Source: Acanthornis magna
Taxonomy: Eukaryota > Chordata > Aves > Passeriformes > Acanthizidae
DNA: 64,000 bases
Direction of reading: 5' to 3'
Assembly: GCA_036785705.1 (NCBI GenBank)
Contig: JAWUZG010000177.1
Span: 744,001 to 808,000 of the forward strand
Translations under genes and position numbers: made by a program
Notes under the pieces: model-generated
The model's database searches: none
What the model was told of the DNA's origin: nothing
What the model saw: only the letters and a program-made list of their open reading frames with translations
Shown here: positions 58,206-64,000 of the stretch, one piece after another
How the letters are laid out: each line of letters opens with the position of its first letter
Numbering within the stretch: the first letter of the stretch is position 1

Positions 58206-60944
58206 TTTCATATTGATGCTGCATTTTGCAAATCTTCAGTATTTTATGGAATTAAGGAGACTTTAAAAGAAAACCGCTTTCCCAGCAGTGCAGATTGGTG
58301 CTTGTGGGATTTGTTTCTTTTCCTCCTTGACTCTGTTATCCAAATAATCCTTGTCTCTGCAGAGTGGGAATATCCAGGAAGGTTTTAAGTGCTGAGACTT
58401 GAATCTCTCATTCAGGGAAGCAGAGGAACAATCCTTTAGCGTGGGACTTTAGGGAATACAAGATTTTTCCTTTGTTATTTGTATTCTTGAATTCAATTCT
58501 TTTATAAATCCATCATTTACTTGTGCTCTTCCTGAACTGCTCGTCCCTCTCCGAGTGGTGTTGAAGAAATCATTTTCTGTTCCATGAAATATATCTGATA
58601 GGAGGCAGAAATTGATATCTTGATCCTGGCTGTGCTTCCAGGTATTTATCAGTGATAATTTCTTCAATATCCTCTTGATTTGGGGAAAAAATAACCCTGT
58701 CTCCTCAGAAGTGAGTGGAATGAATGTTATCTTACCACGAGGTGAATGTAGATTTAAAATTCACTTGATAGCAGCTCTATTGCGCTTTTAGCTTGATTTT
58801 CTAGGAAATGAGTCCCGTCCTAAAGGAAATGAGTCCTTTAGGTTTGTTCTGTCCGTCCCTCCCCACTAATGGGATCGCCATCAGCCAAATCTGAAAGGAG
58901 CAGGAGATGCAAAGATTCCGGGGGAGGGAATTGTGAACGGGAGCAGCTGCAAGAGGAGAAAAACCAGGGAAAAACAGGTCAGATTTGGCCAGGGATGGGA
59001 GACAGAGCTTCAAACCAGCCCTGTTTGGTTTGTGGTGTCTCCTGGGCAAATGCTGTAGGAATATGTGGAGATTTATGGGGAGCTGAGGGGACAGAGGCAG
59101 CACATCTCTTTCTCCAAGTGTTGATCTTCAAAGGTTTCTTGGGAACTGGAAGTGCAAATAGGATTTGGTTATTCCCAGGCATCTTTATCCACACTTTGGG
59201 TTTGATTTTTGTGTTCAGCATCCTCCGCTGTGCTCAGGCTGAAAACGAACTACAAGTGTTCCTCCTGTGTGGAAACAGCAAAAATTCATTTTACTCAGGT
59301 CGGGATTGAGTCCCTCGTGCACAGTTCCTTCTCCCAGATCCATGATTCCTCATTTTTGATCGTGACATATCAAAATTCACTCCTGTTCTTGGTAACTTTG
59401 CCTCCATTTCTTGATTTTGGGAGATTTAACTGCACAGCTTCCTGGTGTCCTTCCCCTCATCCTGTCCCTTATTTCCTGGGAGCAGAGCCCGACCCCCACC
59501 TGGCTCCTTTAACACTCCATAGGAATATTTATTTAATATTTATTTAGTATTTATTTAATATTTATTTCATATTTATTTCATATTTATTTCATATTTATTT
59601 GGCTCCTTCTTATGTGAACGAAAACATTGGTTACACTTGTAACATTTCTGTAAAGGACTTGAGAGGGAGAAAAAGAGAATTAAAGGCAGATCCTGAGTTG
59701 AACTGAAGCAATCCTGAGGCAGGAAAAATCTTGGAAAAGAAGAGCTGTGTTTGCACCAAGTAGTTCAGAAATGGCACCAAGTGTTAAAGGACTCCATGAA
59801 GAAAATAAAAGCTTAGCATGCCATTAATTGGTACAATTCTTCATAGGAGGTTTAACTCTAATTCCTTGACTCATCCTTATTTTTATTTTTTTTCTTGTTT
59901 TTCTATTCTGCTCCCTGGTCCCCCGTGGCCTGACCAAATACCTTCCTAATTAAATTTAATAACAGAAAGAATTGTTAGGCCGGTGTGTGGTTCTGCTGGG
60001 AGAGAGGATGGTTGAGGCTGAGGAGAAAGACAAAATTTCTTGAATTTCACTTGAACTTCCCAAAACTCTGACCTGAAACTATGGAAGAGGAGCCAGAGAG
60101 GCTCCAGCAGGGAAGGGTTAAACATAAAGTTTGGTCTTCTCTTTTCCAGGGAGCATTTTGATGGCATAAATAGGAATAAAAAGGACTGTAAACTTTATTT
60201 TGAGAGCCCTTTGACAAAAGTAGCAAGTTTTTAAGAAAGGAGATCAATTTGGGGCCATTGTGACTGAGTGTTCTCCGGGAACATCTGTAAACTGTTGAGT
60301 TTAATTGCCCTGCAGCTGCCTCTGGTTGGAGCTTGGGGGGGATTTTGGTTTCCTTTTACTCACTCTCTCATTTCCTTTTCCCTCAGCTCTCCTGGTGTCT
60401 TTTTCTTTTTTTCTTTTTTTTTTTTTTCACGTTAAAAAGTAAATAATAACACAAACACAGCTCCTTCAAAGAGCCCTGAAGAGAAGAGGGCTTGGCAGGA
60501 GGAGCATCGATAGGTTCCAGCTGCTCCCATCCAGGAGAAGGAGGCTGCAAGTGGAAGGTTTTGGGGAACTTGGGTTGTTGGATTGGTTTGCTTTATGTTC
60601 TGGTTTGGGATTTTTCCTGTTTTTAGACTCTTTTCGGGGTTGTTTTTGTTATTTAACAAGTGAACAGGCAGTGCTGGATGGTTCATGGGGTGGAGCTCAG
60701 CTTGGAATGGCAAGAACAGGAAGGACAAAAACTTCTTTTCTTCTGTCCAGCTGAATACAAAAGTGGTGTTTTGGTGCTCCTCCTCTCCTCAGAGTCCCTT
60801 GGAAATAACACAAAGGACAGCTTTGGGTGTTTTCTGAGGGCATCACAGTTGTCATTGGCAGAGGGAACAGAATTAGGTGACACCAGGAGGCTACAAGAGT
60901 GCAACTGGGGCCTTCAATTTATTTTTATTATTGTTATTAATGAG
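58206..60944. other. Unique intronic sequence with simple repeats
   Basis: No gene. 59520-59602 holds about six units of a 13-14-bp TATTTATTTAATAT-type repeat. A T-run lies at 60405-60428. Confidence 0.55.
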
Positions 60945-61222
60945 GCCTGGAGAGGGACTGGGGACATGGAGGGACAGGAGCCAGGGAATGGCTTCCCAGT
61001 GCCAGAGGGCAGGCCCAGATGGGATCTTGGAAGGAATTCCTGCCTGGGCTGGAATTGCCAGAGCAGCTGTGGCTGCCCCTGGATCCCTGCAGTGTCCCAG
61101 GCCAGGCTGGACAGGGCTTGGAGCAGCCTGGGACAGTGGCAGGTGTCCCTGCCAGGGCAGGGGTGGCACTGGGTGATTTGAAGATCCTTTCCCACCCAAA
61201 CCATTCTGGGATTCAGTCAATC
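60945..61222 (+). mobile_element. CR1 LINE 3' segment
   Basis: GGCCTGGAGAGGGACTGGGG through GATGGGATCTTGGAAGGAAT to CCTTTCCCACCCAAACCATT and ATTCAGTC. The GGAGGGTGGGGAGG stretch present in other copies is deleted. Confidence 0.9.
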
Positions 61223-62634
61223 CTGTGATTATTATTTTCTCCCCAGAGCAACTGATTTGTTGCTGAACTGTTTTTCCTGCCTACTACATAACTAATTATT
61301 TAAATTTACCATTTGTTGAACACAGAGCATTAAAACTGGCTCTGCAGATTTAGAATGTGTCTTTTTTTTTTTTCCTTCCAAGAGGAAGATGCACTTTATA
61401 TCGGAAAAGAGCTTGGTAGTTTAACATTTATCAACACTGTTAAATCATAGAACCTGCCTGGATTTTGCGAAACCCGAATCAGCAAATTTAGAAAAGAACA
61501 GCAATAATTACAAAACCCAACATTTTTAGAGGGGGTGGATGGAGGGAATCACAGAATCACTGGAAAAGCTGTGCAGAGAGGGAGCCAAATCTGTATTTAC
61601 ATCTAATACTAAATAAAGGCGCGTTAAAAACTCAATAACATTTGATGGAACATCTGGCGAAGTGTGTGCCATTGTTGTGCCAAAACATTGGCTGTTACAA
61701 AATGAAAACAAACTTCTGTGTGTCTGGGGTTGGGATATAATTGCATCCAGAGCAGAATCTATTATTTTATAAAATCCCTTTAACCGCCTTCCCTGCCGGA
61801 GACGGATATTTCCAATTAGCATTCCGGCGTTTGGAGCACTGCCTACATCACCGAGTCCAGCTCCTCCCTGTTCCCGAGGCAGGGAAATCCTTCAATCCTG
61901 CTCGGGAACTTGTCAGCCCCCGTGGTGACAGCGGTGGCCGGGACGTGTGACCTCCCGATTGGGTGGGAAGGCTAATCCCTGCCCGTGCTGCTCGCGTGGG
62001 AAAAGCCAATTTCTAATTCCCGTTAATGACCCGTTCCCCTACCAGCTTGTCCTTGTGCCAGGAAGGATTAAGCTGTTTGTGGGAGGGCTGAGGAGCAGCT
62101 GGGGCTTTTTCTTTGGGAGCTGTGGGATACGGCACGGGCCGGAGCGGATAAACCTCCGTCGCGGGAAGTTGGCGTCGCTTCAGTGGAGGAAGCGCTTGGA
62201 CGGCGCAGGATTAGGGAATTAGGGACACGCGCACCGAGGTGGGGCTGAAGTGACCCCACAGCAGCTGGGTCACTCTGCTTGGGATTTCCAAAGGAATTCC
62301 TGTCTGGAGGTGGCTCAGCCTTAATTTTGGGGCATTTGGAGCTGGTGTAAGTCGGGAATGACTACAGAGCTTCTGATTAAGAGGCCAGCATGGACCAGCA
62401 GATATCTATATCTTTATAAAATAACTATAGTTATCCGAGTTAGAAATAATGCAAGTTTTTTAAAAGGGGAAGGGAGGTGAAAGAAGTTGAGATTTAAATA
62501 ATATTAGGCCTTTTTATGGACCACACATCTTTTTTAAAGGGAAAATAGAGCAAGAAAAAGTCCGTGTGGAAATGGGAGTGGCAACAGCAGTTAATGATGA
62601 GGGACAGGCTGTGGAATAAATCCAAAGGGAATGG
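61223..62634. other. Unique intronic sequence
   Basis: No gene or transposon. 61780-62240 is richer in GC and CpG than its surroundings, without splice-flanked open frames that I recognise. Confidence 0.5.
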
Positions 62635-62690
62635 AGGAATCATAGGATGGTTTGGGTTGGAAGGGACCTTAGAGCCCATCCCATCCCTGT
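62635..62690 (-). mobile_element. CR1 3' end at the edge of the terminal array
   Basis: GGAATCATAGGATGGTTTGG and TTGGAAGGGACCTTAGAG, then CCCATCCCATCCC, is a reverse CR1 tail that passes directly into the minisatellite. Confidence 0.85.
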
Positions 62691-64000
62691 ATCCCATCCG
62701 TGTATCCATCCCTGTATCCCATCCCATCCCTGTATCCATCCCTGTATCCCATCCCTGGATCCATCCCTGTATCCCATCCCTGTATCCCATCCCTGTATCC
62801 CATCCCTGTATCCATCCCTGTATCCATCCCTGTATCCATCCCTGTATCCATCCCTGGATCCATCCCTGTATCCCATCCCTGTATCCCATCCCTGGATCCA
62901 TCCCTGGATCCATCCCTGGATCCATCCCTGTATCCATCCCTGGATCCCATCCCTGGATCCCATCCCTGGATCCATCCCTGGATCCATCCCTGGATCCCAT
63001 CCCTGTATCCATCCCATCCCTGTATCCCATCCCTGTATCCCATCCCTGTATCCCATCCCTGTATCCCATCCCTGGATCCATCCCTGGATCCCATCCCTGG
63101 ATCCCATCCGTGTATCCATCCCTGTATCCCATCCCATCCCTGTATCCATCCCTGTATCCATCCCTGGATCCATCCCTGGATCCCATCCCTGTATCCCATC
63201 CCTGTATCCATCCCTGGATCCATCCGTGTATCCATCCCTGTATCCCATCCCTGTATGCCGTCCCTGTATCCCATCCCTGTATCCCATCCCTGGATCCATC
63301 CCTGTATCCCATCCCTGTATCCCATCCCTGTATCCCATCCTATACCTGGATCCCATCCCTGTATCCCATCCCTGTATCCCATCCCTGTTTCCATCCCTGT
63401 TTCCATCCCTGTATCCATCCCTGTATCCATCCCTGGATCCATCCCTGGATCCCATCCCTGTATCCCATCCCTGTATCCATCCCTGGATCCATCCGTGTAT
63501 CCATCCCTGTATCCCATCCCTGTATGCCGTCCCTGTATCCCATCCCTGTATCCATCCCTATATCCATCCCTGTATCCCATCCCTGGATCCATCCCTGGAT
63601 CCATCCCTGGATCCATCCCTGTATCCCATCCCTGGATCCATCCCTGGATCCATCCCTGGATCCATCCCTGTATCCATCCCTGGATCCATCCCTGGATCCC
63701 ATCCCTGGATCCCATCCCTGGATCCCATCCCTGGATCCATCCCTGGATCCCATCCCTGTATCCATCCCATCCCTGTATCCCATCCCTGTATCCCATCCCT
63801 GTATCCCATCCCTGGATCCATCCCTGGATCCCATCCCTGGATCCCATCCCTGTATCCATCCCTGTATCCATCCCTGGATCCATCCCTGGATCCATCCCTG
63901 TATCCATCCCTGTATCCCATCCCTGGATCCCATCCATGGATCCCATCCCTGGATCCATCCCTGGATCCATCCCTGGATCCATCCCTGGATCCCATCCCTG
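62685..64000. repeat. 12/13-bp minisatellite running off the window end
   Basis: At least 1.3 kb of CATCCCTGTATC and CATCCCTGGATC units, mixed with 13-bp forms carrying an extra C. Rare variants are TGTATGCCGTCC, CATCCGTG and CTGTTTCC. A block with TATGCCGTCC appears twice (near 63255 and 63523), so longer segments have been copied within the array. Minus-strand frames up to 437 codons (GMGYRDGIQGW-like) are artefacts. Confidence 0.97.

Larger units (their letters stand above)
22493..64000 (+). other. EXOC4: EXOC4 intron, 5' part (inferred)
   Basis: From the GTATGG donor to the end of the window I found no further exon of EXOC4 or of any other gene. The simplest reading is a single intron longer than 41 kb, which fits the very large introns known for this gene. 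An unrecognised small exon cannot be excluded. Confidence 0.65.

Noticed and set aside
62494..63995. Long minus-strand open frames (up to 437 codons) rich in Asp-Gly-Met-Tyr-Trp
   Set aside because: They are translations of the 12/13-bp minisatellite. Several frames are open at once and no splice signals or conserved domain are present.
22493..64000. Search for the next EXOC4 exon
   Set aside because: No AG-flanked stretch starting with two bases to complete Gly and then encoding Pro-Asp-Asp was found by eye. A translated search would settle it.

Overview
The window looks like a piece of a bird genome, most likely a songbird (inference). It is dominated by CR1 LINE 3' ends, with about 25 segments recognisable by their conserved tails. 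It also carries nine solo LTRs of avian endogenous-retrovirus type and many young minisatellites. Nothing prokaryotic, no CRISPR array and no RNA gene is visible.

Only two stretches are convincingly coding. Exons at 18911-19056 and 22404-22492 (+ strand) join in phase and encode a conserved internal part of the exocyst subunit Sec8 (EXOC4), roughly residues 395-472 of about 970 by my recollection of the mammalian protein. EXOC4 has very long introns, so I read the window as the end of one intron (1-18910), two exons with a 3.3 kb intron between them, and more than 41 kb of the next intron. I found no other EXOC4 exon. The long open frames elsewhere are artefacts of tandem repeats, CR1 and LTR sequence.

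Layout. 0-8 kb: a CR1-tail-based AT-rich array, an 85-bp array, a 16-bp array and a 51-bp higher-order array. 9-17 kb: CR1 copies, two solo LTRs and a long inverted duplication (10.1-10.6 kb against 15.8-16.3 kb). 19-22.5 kb: the two exons, with an intronic array of 14 perfect CArG boxes abutting an LTR. 24-31 kb: local duplications, two LTRs and microsatellites. 35-39 kb: a 40-bp array and a direct repeat pair. 41-45 kb: two LTRs and a 73-bp array of YY1-like sites headed by an RFX X-box. 46 kb: a near-perfect inverted repeat. 51-55 kb: an LTR, a 21-bp array of about 48 units and a 78-bp array. 56.8-58.2 kb: a CR1 split by an LTR. 62.7-64 kb: a 12/13-bp array that runs off the end of the window.

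The most interesting signals are regulatory or structural: the CArG array, the RFX/YY1 array, the two inverted repeats, the antisense bias of the LTRs relative to EXOC4 (8 of 9), and repeated cases of CR1 tails sitting at the edge of minisatellites.
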